Source: Lithodes maja (taxonomy: Eukaryota; Arthropoda; Malacostraca; Decapoda; Lithodidae). From it: a stretch of 64,000 nt of DNA. The stretch's first letter is position 1, and the number at the start of each line of letters is the position of its first letter. A program made the translations under genes and the position numbers. The notes below the pieces were generated by a model. That model was not told the DNA's origin. It ran no database searches and saw only the letters and a program-made list of their open reading frames with translations. This document shows, piece after piece, positions 10,791-20,841 of the stretch. The stretch lies in assembly GCA_037953745.1 (NCBI GenBank), contig JBAKBP010006597.1, forward strand, positions 44,695-108,694. Reading direction: 5' to 3'.

Positions 10791-11307
10791 TAAGACTGCA
10801 ACCAAACTCTCTCTGGACGAAGGTTTAAACTTTTATGTTTGTATGTATGTATGCAGAGGGAGGAAGGTAAACGTGGCTGGTATAGAACAACCAAAGTATT
10901 TGTGATTACAAATTAAAACAAAACCAATATAAAGGTTTAATACAGTAAAATATACAGGTGAGCCGACAGAAAAATTGACAGGTGAAACTCATGAAAGAAA
11001 AACAATATATATATTTAGAAAATAAACGACCGAAATACGAACAATTCAAAAGCAATTATATACAAGACACATAAAGCAAAAGGGTAAATGGCTGAGAGTG
11101 TTACAGACAAACAGAGGGAGAAAGGTTAAACTAAAAATAATACAAACAATATAAGAACAATTGACAAAATAAGTACCCATAGCAGAGAGCTAATGAAGTG
11201 AGAAGGGTGAGAGAGTTCTGCAGTCAAACTCCCTTAGCATATAATTAATAGAATATATAGTCAACGATATAGCGTAATCTACCTGGATCCTTACCTGGAG
11301 GGGGTGT

Positions 11308-11310
<3 letters not shown>
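10791..11310. other. Unannotated AT-rich spacer
   Basis: AT-rich sequence after the LINE pseudogene, possibly in part its 3' flank. No motif recognised. Confidence 0.5.
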
Positions 11311-11392
<82 letters not shown>

Positions 11393-11413
11393 AAGAGAGA
11401 ACGAGAGAGAGAA
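11311..11413. repeat. (GA)n microsatellite
   Basis: About 50 GA units with two interruptions (GCAA, AACG), directly before a LINE fragment. Confidence 0.97.
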
Positions 11414-11429
11414 TTGCCGGAACCTCTTA

Positions 11430-11762
11430 AATTGCAGGGTGGATATCACTCTCCAGGAGATAATCGACAGATTAAGAGGTGACTTAATTCAAGTGTTCAA
11501 AATCATCAAAGGCATCGACAATATGAACTCTAGTAAGTACTTCACTATCGACCAATCTAATTACACGCGGGGAAACGGTTGCAAAATTATTGGTAAATCT
11601 TTTAACTCACACGAATCTAAGAATTTCTTCTTCAATCGAGTTGTCAACTTGTGGAATGGGCTTCCCCGAAACGTTATAGACTGCATCACCGTTGATTCAT
11701 TTAAACTTCGCCTAGACAAATATCTCGCATCAAACCCGCGACTGACTGCGTTTGTAAATTAA
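11430..11762 (+). pseudogene. CR1-like LINE, C-terminal ORF2 fragment
   Basis: The 107-codon open segment has RLRGDLIQVFKIIKGIDN, then FFFNRVVNLWNGLPRNVID, then FKLRLDKYL. This is the characteristic C-terminal tail of CR1/jockey-group ORF2 proteins, downstream of RT. RT itself is absent, so this is a 5'-truncated copy. It ends at a stop just before a CCCCCCTC-containing stretch that may be the 3' UTR. Which host clade it belongs to is unclear. Confidence 0.8.
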
Positions 11763-12017
11763 TAACTTTATTTTATCCCCCCCTCAGTTACTAACCCATC
11801 TGTCCCCTACTAACTTCCTAATCCTGCCACGGACATTAGTTCCAGGGCAGTAATTCCCTTTCCAATGTTCCCTTACCCACTCTAAACCACTGTTTGGACA
11901 CTTGATCCTCAGTGTTTTGGAGGACAAGCAACCTAGAAGGGTCACTAGATCTGTTGTTGCTTGATTTCCTTTGTACTCCTTTGTACTCCTTTGACACCTT
12001 GATGGCACGAATGTCTT
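11763..12017. other. Probable 3' flank of the CR1-like fragment
   Basis: Contains a doubled CTCCTTTGTA motif near 11968-11990. No other feature. Confidence 0.35.
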
Positions 12018-12125
12018 AAAATTGAAGACAACAATTATGTAGAAGGTCTTAAAATCACCAAACTACTGGGGCGAACGTCTTAAGTCTCAAAACTAATGGG
12101 GCTAAACATGAGGGAGAAGAGGATG
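12018..12125 (-). mobile_element. Family B element, short fragment
   Basis: GTCTTAAAATCACC, GGGGCGAACGTCTTAAG, AAACTAATGGGGC and CATGAGGGAGAAG match the reverse complement of the family B left arm. Confidence 0.6.
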
Positions 12126-12175
12126 ATCAGAGGCATATACATTTCATTGACCCTTTAGTATCGGAATGAAGTAAA

Positions 12176-12381
12176 CCCATTCAGTACCGGTGACGTCTTT
12201 TATATTTGATTTCAGCTACATTTAGACGATTTTATGAAGCTCGAGAAGGATTATGGTTGCTAAAGGGATTCATTGAGATAGTCTGTAGCTTTTTAATTGG
12301 TAGACGTCCTTCTTAAGCTGAATAGGATCGTCTAATAATCGCCAGAATATAATGAAAAGGATGTCACCGGTACTGAAGGGG
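12176..12381. mobile_element. Family A palindromic element, GTACCGGTGACGTC subtype
   Basis: Ends CCCATTCAGTACCGGTGACG and TCACCGGTACTGAAGGGG. Inner palindrome TTAGACGATTTTATGAAGC against GATCGTCTAATAATCGCCAG. Flanks are TAAA and CTAC, degenerate TTAA. Same subtype as 59564 and 62485. Confidence 0.75.
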
Positions 12382-12384
12382 CTA

Positions 12385-12470
12385 CAGATGTAAAGTTTCA
12401 ATTTACCTTCTGACTTCATAAAGCCTTTCTTATCTGAGTAATTCGTCTAATGCTAGCTAAAGATAGAGAT
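12385..12470. mobile_element. Family A half element
   Basis: Only the second arm is present: TTTACCTTCTGACTTCATAA then ATTCGTCTAATGCTAGC. Confidence 0.5.
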
Positions 12471-12534
12471 AAAGATAAATGCTGATAAAGACAGAGATAA
12501 TCGTAAACTGAAACAAATTGTCCCTTGTGGATGA

Positions 12535-12724
12535 AGCCTCGTTTTGACAGTTTATTCTGGCTATCTTTAGACGATTTCATACAGCTTAGCAAGGATCTGT
12601 CGGAATGAAAAATGTAAAGACTATTTCAATTTACCCTTTGACTTCCATACGCCCTTCCTAAATTGAATAACATTCGTCTCATAATAGCCAGCTAAAAAAA
12701 ATGCGTCGCCGTATCTTGAAAAGC
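12535..12724. mobile_element. Family A palindromic element with degenerate left end
   Basis: TTATTCTGGCTATCTTTAGACG is mirrored by ATTCGTCTCATAATAGCCAG. The right end CGTATCTTGAAAAGC is followed by TTAA (12725-12728). The left TIR is lost. Confidence 0.65.
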
Positions 12725-12884
12725 TTAAGTAAAAGCGTCATAACAGATAGAGAGATAGATAGATTGGAAAGTAAACATAAAAGAAATGCCATACCGTATC
12801 TTGAAAGGAGTTAGGCTAAATCGAAGCGTCATTCCAAATATACAGCTTGGAGAGTAAAGCATAGTTCACACATTCATAGAACAC
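12725..12884. repeat. Family C short repeats (AGCGTCATAACAGATAGAT)
   Basis: A unit with AGCGTCATAACAGATAGA, TTGGAAAGTAAAC and a CGTATCTTGAAAGGAG tail occurs here and, diverged, near 12829, 14172 and 14770. Always near family A or B ends, so possibly a derived tail of family A. Confidence 0.5.
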
Positions 12885-13718
12885 TTATCTTCTGATCTAA
12901 CTACTATTTCCAATTGGGGCAGAGAAAACCTTGTTGCCTATAATGCTTCCAAAACCCAATTTCTCCATCTATCTACACGTCCGGAACTCCCAGTGGACTA
13001 TCCCTTATTCTTCAACAATACAAAAATCAATCCTTCATCTTATCTCAATATTCTTGGTGTCTCTTTTCTTCTGCTCTTAATTGGAAGGACCATATTACCA
13101 GTTTTGCTAAGGCAGCCTCCCAGACGCTGGGTGTGCCCAACCACCTCATGGGGTTCTTTACCCCTGCACAGCCTCTTGCTCTGTACAGGGGCACAGTGCG
13201 TCCTTGTATTAAGTGTTGTTCACATATGTGATGAGGATCCTCTCACACCGCACTCCTAGACAAAGTAGAAAGGAAGTATTTTGTATAATTAATTCCCGCC
13301 CACTCACCAACTCTCTGCAAACTCTCTCTTTTCGCTGCAATGTTGCATCTCTCTCGCTATTCTATCGCTACTACAATAATCAGTGCCCCTCAAAGCTCTC
13401 CCAGTGTATACCACCTCCTCTATGTACGGTATGTGGTACCCGTCTTGCAACACAATCCCAACACTACTCTGTGCAACTCTCCAACCCAAGAGTGACATGT
13501 TACTCTCAGTTTGTCTTCTATTCAACAGCTGAGCTCTGGAACTCTCTCCCAAAATCAGTCTTTCTCTCCTCCTATGACTTAAATTGCTTCAAACTCTGTG
13601 TGTATAGGCATTTTGGCTCGAGCGTCCCTTGATTTTTGCCCTGTCACTCTTTCACCTATGAGGGAGGCACTCGCTACAGGCAGTTCTGCATTTTGTCTCC
13701 CCCACTCACATAGAAAAA
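12885..13718 (+). pseudogene. Jockey/I-group LINE, 5'-truncated broken copy
   Basis: Matches the copy at 48078-49300 (minus) in order: SNWGRENLV, ASKTQFLHLSTR, PLFFNNTKINPSS, ALYRGTVRPCI, LLDKVERK, ELWNSLP and the last residues before the stop. At least three frameshifts break it. The non-coding 3' end (ATTTTTGCCCTGTCACTC, GAGGGAGGCACTCGCTAC, CCCACTCACATAG) runs into an A-run at 13714-13723, the remnant of the poly(A) tail. RT catalytic motifs lie upstream of the truncation and are absent. Confidence 0.85.
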
Positions 13719-13729
13719 AAAAATGCGAT

Positions 13730-14107
13730 TGTGAGCCCGAGTTACCCCGAGTTAAACTCGTGTTAACCTGTGGTATGACACGAGTCGAGTCACAACGAGT
13801 TACGGGCAGTTTTCGCCCACATGGAATTGTCCGTGAGTTGCCGCGAGTATTCACGAGTCTTTCACGAGTAGCTTACGAGTCAGTACGAGTCACGAGTCAA
13901 TATGAGTTACTACGAGTCACTGAGAGTTGTCGGATTTGCATTCAAAATTTTATGCAGGGGTGAAATTTTACCAGACCAGCCCGAGTCGCCACGGGGTGTC
14001 CGCGAGTTCCACACGAGTCACTACGAGTCACCACGAATCACCTAACATTTCCCAGAATCGTTACGCGAGTTCCCAAAAGTGCGGACTCGTGGCAACTCGG
14101 GCTCACA
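13730..14107. mobile_element. CGAGT-rich MITE with 17-bp TIRs
   Basis: Terminal repeats TGTGAGCCCGAGTTACC (13730-13746) and its inverse GGCAACTCGGGCTCACA (14091-14107) match at 16 of 17 positions. The interior holds about twenty CGAGT/ACTCG pentamers, mostly direct, as CACGAGTCA or CGCGAGTT. No ORF of note and no clear TSD. The superfamily is unassigned; repeated subterminal motifs are known for transposase binding in hAT and P elements, but this is inference. Confidence 0.65.
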
Positions 14108-14239
14108 TTTGTATATGTGTGAACTAGGCTTAAACAGAAAAGAAGCACGTCTTAATTTGTACCTTGAGAGCGTTAAGTACAGGCGTCATAACAGATCGAT
14201 AGTTTGGAAAATAAACAAAATAAATGCGTCATCGTATCT
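14108..14239. repeat. Family C repeat and short spacer
   Basis: Contains GGCGTCATAACAGATCGATAG and GCGTCATCGTATCTTAAAGG, a diverged family C unit. Confidence 0.45.
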
Positions 14240-14755
14240 TAAAGGAGTTGAGAGGGAGTTAGTTGTTTTTTCTGGTCCTCCTTCTTCCTCATGTTTAGCC
14301 CAAATAGTTTTCAGGTTATAAGACGTTCGGCCCATTAATTTGGCACCGGTAATGAACAATATAGCTTGAAAAATTACGTTGCCTTTAGAAATGAAGGTGT
14401 TAATCCGTGTACTCTCTATAAACAACGCTCATTCCCACATTATTTGTTCGGTATCAGGAGCTACGAAAGGAAAGAATGGTTTAAAGAACACCCCCCTGAG
14501 ACCTTTTGCTACTTTCCTTTGTCCATATTAAAACTGTTCGTGTCATTTAGGTGTCGATATTTTCCTGGTTAGCGATAGCGAGCCTGTAATTATTGAGGGA
14601 CCTGTCTTTGGCCGGCCCATTTTTTTACCTAAAAATTTACAAATATATCTAAAAGGGGGATCTTGGGGATATTTGTTTTAATTTTGATGGAGGTCTCGGG
14701 AAGAAACACAAATATTAATTAATAAGAACATCGGCCAAAAACAAACACTTCCCCC
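14240..14755 (+). mobile_element. Family B element with internal insertion or extra sequence
   Basis: Landmarks in order: TTTTTCTGGTCCTCC, CATGTTTAGCCC, ATAAGACGTTCGGCCCATTA, then (after about 150 bp of extra sequence) GTGTCATTTAGGTGTCGATA, GCGATAGCGAGCCTGTAATT, CTTTGGCCGGCCC and TTGATGGAGGTCTCGGG. The right end CTTCCCCC precedes TTAA (14756-14759). Confidence 0.7.
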
Positions 14756-15010
14756 TTAATTTAAGTAGTAGCGTCATAACAGATAGATCGTTTGGAAAGA
14801 AAGAGGTTACTATTAAGGCAGGTGCCCCGTGAGTGATGGAAGCCGTTAAGACAATGACTAAGACAAGGAGAAGTGATTAGGGACCAGGAAGATGATATTA
14901 GAGGCCATGTTACCCGGAATACAAGGCTATTTACCACCAGGCAAGGGAGGGCAGCAGGGAACTCAAACATAAATCTGGGTTGAAAAGCATGATGACTTTG
15001 TGATAGCTGT

Positions 15011-15055
<45 letters not shown>
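14756..15055. other. Spacer with family C unit and long poly(T) run
   Basis: AGCGTCATAACAGATAGATCG at about 14772 is another family C unit. A 44-base T run occupies about 15012-15055, possibly the tail of a minus-strand retroposon whose body I cannot identify. Confidence 0.5.
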
Positions 15056-15057
<2 letters not shown>

Positions 15058-15129
15058 GCATGTCGTTAGTTGGCAGGACGTAGTCTTTTCCAAGATATTA
15101 GTTAATAGTAACTACTATATAGCGTTAGA

Positions 15130-15270
15130 AATATACAATAAGGTGCGCAGTGTGATGAGTAAAGATGGGAGTATGAATGATGAAGTGCGGGAGAGGGTAC
15201 AATAGGGGAAGAGAGTTGTAGGAGCGCTGAAAGTAGTGACAGGGAATGGTTTGTTGAGCATGGCAATATA
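15130..15270 (+). pseudogene. APE-type LINE fragment, left piece (split by another LINE)
   Basis: Translates to VMSKDGSMNDEVRERVQ, a stop, then GKRVVGALKVVTGNGLLSM. This is collinear with LSKDGTMDEEVRERVQQ in the ORF at 36763-39153. It stops at a (TAA)n tract; the rest of the same copy resumes at 16805. Confidence 0.82.
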
Positions 15271-15597
15271 ATAATAATAATAATAATAATAAACGGTTTA
15301 TTAAAGAATGGCAGCCTCATGAGCTGAAAATACACATTTTACAATTTAGTGGATGAACATGAGATGTACAGATATGAGGATGGTAAGCTTAGTTTACAAA
15401 CAAAATAAATAAATACAATAATGATGCATGTGCAGAATACAAATTATCATAAAATAACCATGAGAGTAAGTGATATACAGTACATAATATACACTTTTAT
15501 TTACTTACTCATATACAGAACAACACAAACGCTCACGTATGCACACAAACATACATACATACAGAAACTGTTTTGGTATGGTTAGGGTAAAGAAGAG

Positions 15598-15636
15598 GGT
15601 GCAGGTACTACAATGGGAGGTTAATCCTCGGTAGTG

Positions 15637-15676
<40 letters not shown>

Positions 15677-15912
15677 TGTGACAGAAGGCGAAATATGGAA
15701 GAGGTGCAGGTGCAGGTGCAGATGGAAGGGTGCAGGTACTACAATGGGAGGTTAATCCTCGGAGGGTAGGTGTGTGTGTGTGTGTGTGTGTGACAGAAGG
15801 CGAAATATGGAAGAGGTGCAGGTGCAGATGGAAGGGTGCAGGTACTACAATGGGAGGTTAATCCTCGGTAGGTGTGTGTGTGTGTGTGTGTGACAGAAGG
15901 CGAAATATGGAA
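15598..15912. repeat. About 105-bp minisatellite with embedded (GT)n
   Basis: Three copies of GTGCAGGTACTACAATGGG then GGTTAATCCTCGG, a (GT)n run and GACAGAAGGCGAAATATGG (starts about 15600, 15728 and 15837). They differ mainly in GT-run length. Confidence 0.9.
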
Positions 15913-16128
15913 GAGCTGGGCGTTCTATTGTTAAGGGTGGAAATACATGGATGAAGATACGCGAACACTTAATAATAGATAATGCTTATGCATAGATTTA
16001 TAATCAGAAGTTGCGCTAGTGAGCAATATGTTCTCGCTCATATGTACGTATACTTACATACATATGTGCATATGACCATATAAATACACGTACAGTACAT
16101 ATATATATTATATACCTTATATTCTCAA

Positions 16129-16275
16129 CCGGGCTCGAACCATTGACAGCACATACACACAGACATACATATACATAAATATATGCACATTACATGCTTG
16201 TATGCTCTTCTCTTATCCTACCTGATACTCTCAGCCGGGCTCGAACCACAAACAGTATACACTATAGACACATAT
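16129..16275 (-). repeat. Two tRNA B-box-like repeats
   Basis: Minus-strand GGTTCGAGCCCGG occurs at about 16130-16142 and 16231-16243, a perfect RNA polymerase III B box, inside two related roughly 100-bp segments. No A box or tRNA fold was found, so these are SINE-like remnants at most. Confidence 0.4.
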
Positions 16276-16440
16276 ATATATACATAAATAACGCATACAT
16301 ACATACACATATACGCACATACACATATACTGCACATACATATATACATATATACACATATACATAAACAAACTCAAGCAAATACATACATAAATTATAT
16401 TCTAATACACACACGCACACACACTTATGCATATATTATT
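16276..16440. repeat. Degenerate CATA/CACA-rich simple repeat
   Basis: ACATACATA, ATATACACATA and CACACGCACAC runs without unique content. Confidence 0.8.
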
Positions 16441-16804
16441 AAAGGTGGGCGCGTATATATGGTGTGACAGGCCGTTAATACACATTATTAATAATATTAA
16501 CAATGGTTGGGATAGGACTATTTTTATATCTGTCAGTTCTTGCTCTTATTGGTTGGAGTGTGTTGAAATGACGAGCTGCACGTGTAGGTCTAGGGGCGTC
16601 TGGTGGAAGTAAGTTTCTGTGTCGTGGGTGAACAAGCAGCTTAGATGCAAACTGTTTGAGTGTGTTGTAGTGGTGGGTTGAGAGTGCAGGTATGCTAAGG
16701 GTGGTGAGAGCTTCCTCGTACCCTGGATATGTGCCACCCAGGATGATCCTGCATGCCCTCCTCTGAACTCTCTCCAGTTTACGTTGTTGTGTTAGGGTTA
16801 GAGA

Positions 16805-17266
16805 GGAGTCATTGCATGATTGGGTGGTTATCCCGACATTGACGTATGGGAGTGAAGCATGCACGTTGTTGGAGAGACATAAATCAGGAGTGAGAAGGGT
16901 GAAATGAGTTTCTTGAGAAGTGTGTGTGGAGTTGCATGGAGAGATAGCCAGACGCATCAGGAAGTATGAGAGTGTTGTGGTTTGGATGTGGATGTCCTGG
17001 AGAGTGTGTAAACACCTTGAGCTAGTTCGGTCATGTGGAACGTATGGGGAGCAAGAGAATGACTAAGAGAATGTTCGAGAGTGAACTGGAAGGGCAGAGA
17101 GCAAAAGGCAGACCGAGAACGAGGTGGAAGGATGGAGTGAAGAGGTATATAAGTGAAAGTGGTATTGGATGGGTGCAGGGGTGCCCGTTGACAGAGGTTT
17201 ATGGAGGAGATTCATTCGTGGTCACCCCCTCGGGGATCGTGACGTCTGGCAATAGATAGATGTAGA
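16805..17266 (+). pseudogene. APE-type LINE fragment, right piece
   Basis: Continues the copy interrupted at 15270. It reads VVIPTLTYGSEACTLLERH, FLRSVCGVAWRDSQT, DVDVLESV, then the open run 17035-17259 with MERMGSKRMTKRMFESELEG and GRPRTRWKDGVKRY. It ends CCCCTCGGGGATCGTGACG and GGCAATAGATAGATG, the 3' terminus shared by all copies. Several stops and frameshifts are present; non-functional. Confidence 0.85.
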
Positions 17267-17395
17267 TACTTATTTACAGTTCAGACTATAAGAAGGTATA
17301 TATCGAGGTAAAAATGCTAATGAACGAAAATGGAAGTGGAGAAAAGGAGACAGGGATAACTGTAGTAGGGATAATGTAGTAGTAGGGAGAGAAGA
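17267..17395. other. Spacer before minisatellite
   Basis: No feature recognised. Confidence 0.4.
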
Positions 17396-17723
17396 AAATA
17401 CCAAAAGAGGGATTTAAGAGTAGTTGGGAGATGGAGAGGTACCAACAGAGGGAGGGAGGGGGGGAGGGTTATAAGAGTAGTTGGGAGAGGGAGAGGTACC
17501 AACAGAGGGAGGGAGGGAGGGATATAAGAGTAGTTGGGAGAGGGAGAGGTACCAACAGAGGGAGGGAAGGAGGGATATAAGAGTAGTTGGCAGAGGGAGA
17601 GGTACCAACAGAGGGAGGGAGGGAGGGATATAAGAGTAGTTGGGAGGGGGAGAGGTACCAACAGAGGGAGGGAGGGAGGGTTATAAGAGTAGTTGGGAGA
17701 GGGAGAGGTACCAACAGAGAGAG
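17396..17723. repeat. 55-bp minisatellite, left part (split by the BEL element)
   Basis: Units of about 55 bp carrying AGAGTAGTTGGGAGAGGGAG, AGGTACCAACAGAGGGAGGG and AGGGATATA. The same array resumes at 35474, so it was continuous before the BEL insertion. The proline/serine-rich minus-strand ORFs are artefacts of the repeat. Confidence 0.95.
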
Positions 17724-18290
17724 TGTCGGGAATTTAGATAAGGTTAAATTTCATCACTGGTACATGATATATCCCAACAAATAGTTATATAATATAATTA
17801 CCAACGAGGTATTCGTCGATGGGTATAATCCAGTCCCCCACACACGGCTAGTTCAATTGCATGACATGTAGGAATGTTCACATAATACAATATCGATACA
17901 ATGAACTTAGCTTAAGAGGACTGGTGATGTAGGACTGTTGTTATATATTAGTAGTTGTAGCACATGGTGAACTGTGGGTTGAGTCAGAGCCGGGGGGAGG
18001 AGATGTTGACTGTATGGTGTTGATTGAGAGACTAAAGGGCCAGCGTCCGATCGCTTCGCGAAATTACATATGGCTGCCGGCTCATAATAATTATAACCCA
18101 AAACTTGGTTTCAAAAATACATCTAGAGCTGATGTAGATATTTATACATTACAGTTAATATTTAACCTAACTTAAGAATAAACTACAATACACAAAGAAC
18201 CAGCCGAAATCGTACAAGCGATACGATACCGCCAAATTCAAATGTCCTATTGGACCAAAACCTGTCGGGATCATTACCCTATTCCCGACA
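17724..18290 (-). repeat. BEL/Pao 3' LTR (left copy)
   Basis: 567 bp. By eye it differs from the right LTR (34908-35473) only in a G-run near 17989 (6 versus 5 G), suggesting very recent insertion. Ends are TGTCGGGAA and TTCCCGACA, a 9-bp inverted pair. Directly inside lies GGTGGCGGGC (minus strand), a candidate polypurine tract. Confidence 0.95.
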
Positions 18291-18355
18291 TATTGCCCGC
18301 CACCAAAAATGATATACAGGAGCTATATACAGAGAACAAAAAAAGGACATCGAAG

Positions 18356-18898
18356 TCAAAGATCACCTTGTTTGATCTTTGATCTCCAAAGATCCACGGA
18401 ACTCATAGCCGTCCTCCTTTTGGGACGAGCGCCACCTGAAGCCTGAGGAGGATCATCCTTCTCATCATCAGCTGCCCCACCTTGAGGAGCACTGTCACCA
18501 GCACTCTCCCGCGGAGGGGTATCAGTAGAGACGCCAGGATCATCCGGCAGTTCTACATCCTGCTCCAAGGGATATAACCTTACGACTGGGCGAGTAGTAA
18601 CCCCAGTCGAAGTTCGTATTCTAGCAACCCTTATAAGACCATCAATGCCCTGGAACAAATCGATAATCCTCCAAAGCTTCCAAAATAACCTAGGACGCTC
18701 ATCATGAATCAGGACGATATCCCCGATACGAGGCCATCGTTGATTCGTCCCTTTGATCTTATGAGAGTGACGCTCGCGAAGAGACAGCAAATATTCTTGG
18801 GTCCACCGTTTCCATAGATCGTCGGACACCTTGTTTACATACTGGAAGCGACGACGTGTGGCGTCAGCATTGCCGAACGTAGGGTCTTGCAGATCTTA
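18356..18898 (-). pseudogene. BEL/Pao integrase C-terminal domain
   Basis: Open from 18895 (just after an in-frame TAA at 18896-18898) to the stop at 18356. It reads RRRFQYVNKVSDDLWKRW, EYLLSLRERH, then RIGDIVLIHDERPRLFWKLW and VVRLYPLE. This is the usual BEL/Pao tail after the DDE core, including the I-G-D-I-V-L-I-H segment that precedes the final basic and acidic tail. It joins in frame to the integrase core at 19556 once the MITE is removed. The in-frame TAA would then truncate the polyprotein here. Confidence 0.88.
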
Positions 18899-18930
18899 GT
18901 CATTTACGGACGATCTAGGAAAGGTATTAA

Positions 18931-19555
18931 CCCGGGAGCTGCGGGGAGACTCTTAAGAGTTCCCCCGGCGGACTGCGGGAAGACTCTTGTGAGTAAGTAA
19001 AATAAAAAATCAACTTTTGACATCGACATTTTTTTTTTTTTTTTTTTTTTTTTAATTTTTTTTTTTTTTTTTGGCCCCTGGGCCATGCAAAATCTCAGTC
19101 CTCTACCTCCCCTCCTTCCCCACTTTCCTCCTATCCTTCAGTTATCACCTATTTTCCCTATTATTCCCTTATTCTGAGGTATATTTTCGTGCTAACATTA
19201 GCGAGTTGCAAGCAGGGTGTTGTCATCACTGATGGCAAGCGAGTGCAAGAGAGAGAGAGAGAGTATCGATCGACTGTGTCTCAGTGGCCTTGCGGGAAAT
19301 TGGCGGGAAAGTAGCTTGCCTCACCCATACATTATACAACTCGCGGGCTATATCTCCGATTTTGACCATCCAAACGCTGTTTTCACTCGTTTTATTGTTG
19401 TTTCAGGTTAATACCTTTATAATCAACCCATAATAGGCGCATATGGATAATTATTAATGCTATTAATGGTACAATGAATATTTTAGTGACGGAAACACCT
19501 CAAATACGTCAGCACAGGGGGACGTTTTCAATTACCCCCATGCGCACTTGTTAGG
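18931..19555. mobile_element. piggyBac-like TTAA MITE (copy 1) in BEL integrase
   Basis: 625 bp flanked by TTAA (18927-18930 and 19556-19559). Ends are CCCGGGAGCTGCGGGG and CGCACTTGTTAGG. One end carries subterminal repeats: GGAGACTCTTAAGAG and a second GAAGACTCTTGTGAG. Nearly identical to the inverted copy at 46947-47575, also TTAA-flanked. Holds two T-rich tracts near 19029-19070. The 64-codon plus-strand ORF (19217-19411) also appears in copy 2 but resembles nothing. No transposase, so mobilised in trans if at all. Confidence 0.88.
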
Positions 19556-20841
19556 TTAAGGGTTCGTCCACGTGTCATCATGGAAGGCGAAATGGGTAAG
19601 AGGTCATCAACATCTGCCGAGGTATAGGTCAAGGGCCTGTCGTTGACTGACATCTCAATTTCTATTAAGATGGTTTGCAACTCCCGTCTGGTCACCAGTG
19701 CCCTTCCTAATACCTTCTTCATGGCAGATTTGACGATACCGATAGTTCTCTCCCAAATCGCCCCGAACCATGGTGCACGTGCTGGTATAAATCTCCATTG
19801 ACAACCTTTTCCAGTGAGGGTAGCCACAACCTGCGGGTCATCCATTAAACTCTGGAGATATTTAGAGGCCCCGACAAAACAAGTCGCATTATCGCTCATA
19901 ATAATTTGAGGGAAACCATTGCGGCCTGCAAAGCGTCGTAGAGTATGCAAAAACCCCTCACTGGATAGGTCGTCAATCAATTCAATATGAATCGCTCTGG
20001 TTACCGCACATGTGAATAGGACGGCATATACCTTTATGATATTACCGGGCGATTCTCTAACATGAATCGCTCCGGTGTAGTCTACCCCGGTTACCTGAAA
20101 TGGTTCAGTCCTTTGTACCCTGAACTCAGGCAAGGGAGGTAGATCAACTGGGGAGTAAGGCTTACCCTGTAATCTTTTACAGATAGTACAGCTATTGTGG
20201 ATCCCTTTAATTGCTTGTCGCATCTTAGGGATCCACCAACGTTGTCGCATATACGCCAGAACATAATTTACGCCAAAATGTAGGCAGGTCCTATGGCATT
20301 GGCGAATCAACAGTTTGGTAATCAAATGAGAGGAGCTAAGGAGGACAGGATATTTCGCAGAATCAGTAATGTCCGCTTTTTGTATCCTGCCTCTACACTT
20401 AATAATGCCTCCTTCCATATATAATCCTAGCTGCCTCATTAAGTTTGAGGGTTTGGCCTTTGACTCCTTGCTCAGGATTTGATGTTCAGTAGGATAAGAT
20501 TCCTTTTGTACTAAACATATTAGTTTTGCTTCTGCTGATCTCAATTCATGGAGTCTGATATGCTTCGAATCTTCACTAAGGAAAGACCCGTGAGCCCGAC
20601 TTCTCATGTTGTTAATGAAACGGTATATCCATGCAAATACCCGTATTACTTGATCATAGCTGCCGTAACGTTCCCACTCTACCAACTTGTTATCCTGATG
20701 TGTAGTACTCACATTCGAACTACTTAACACATCGTCTTGGGGCCGACTTGAAGGATCAGATATGTATTCCCTGAAATCCTGAGGCCATTCAGTTGGAGAT
20801 GTAAGCCATGGAGGTCCATGCCACCAAATAGAGGAAGACAA
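19556..20841 (-). pseudogene. BEL/Pao integrase core
   Basis: Zinc-binding HHCC region (IRQCHRTCLHFGVNYVLAYM through NSCTICKRL), then the DDE catalytic core: first Asp in GVDYTGAI, second in MSDNATCF and Glu in FGAIWERTIG. The N-terminal SSIWWHGPPWL is the typical BEL junction after RNase H. The reading frame enters the MITE at 19555 and stops inside it. A single-base frameshift separates it from RNase H upstream (about 20815-20830). Confidence 0.93.

Larger units (their letters stand above)
15271..16804 (-). mobile_element. LINE 3' end nested inside the APE-type LINE
   Basis: Minus-strand codons about 16804-16480 read LTQQRKLERVQRRACRIILG, then SKLLVHPRHRNLLPP, then IRARTDRYKNSPIPTIV, the C-terminal tail of a CR1/Rex1-like LINE. 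A long 3' region follows and ends in a (TTA)n tail at about 15271-15292. It separates the two collinear halves of a plus-strand LINE, so it inserted later. It is strongly 5'-truncated with no RT motifs. Its 3' region contains the tandem repeats at 15640-15910 and two tRNA B-box-like motifs. Confidence 0.75.

Noticed and set aside
16475..16957. 160-codon minus-strand ORF as a single gene
   Set aside because: Its first part is antisense of an older plus-strand LINE and only the rest is real LINE tail.
17317..17714. Proline/serine/leucine-rich minus-strand ORFs
   Set aside because: Direct translation of the 55-bp minisatellite; the same ORFs appear at 35591-35934.
19217..19411. 64-codon ORF present in both TTAA MITE copies (also 47091-47285)
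   Set aside because: Conserved only because the MITE copies are near-identical; no motif and too short for a transposase.
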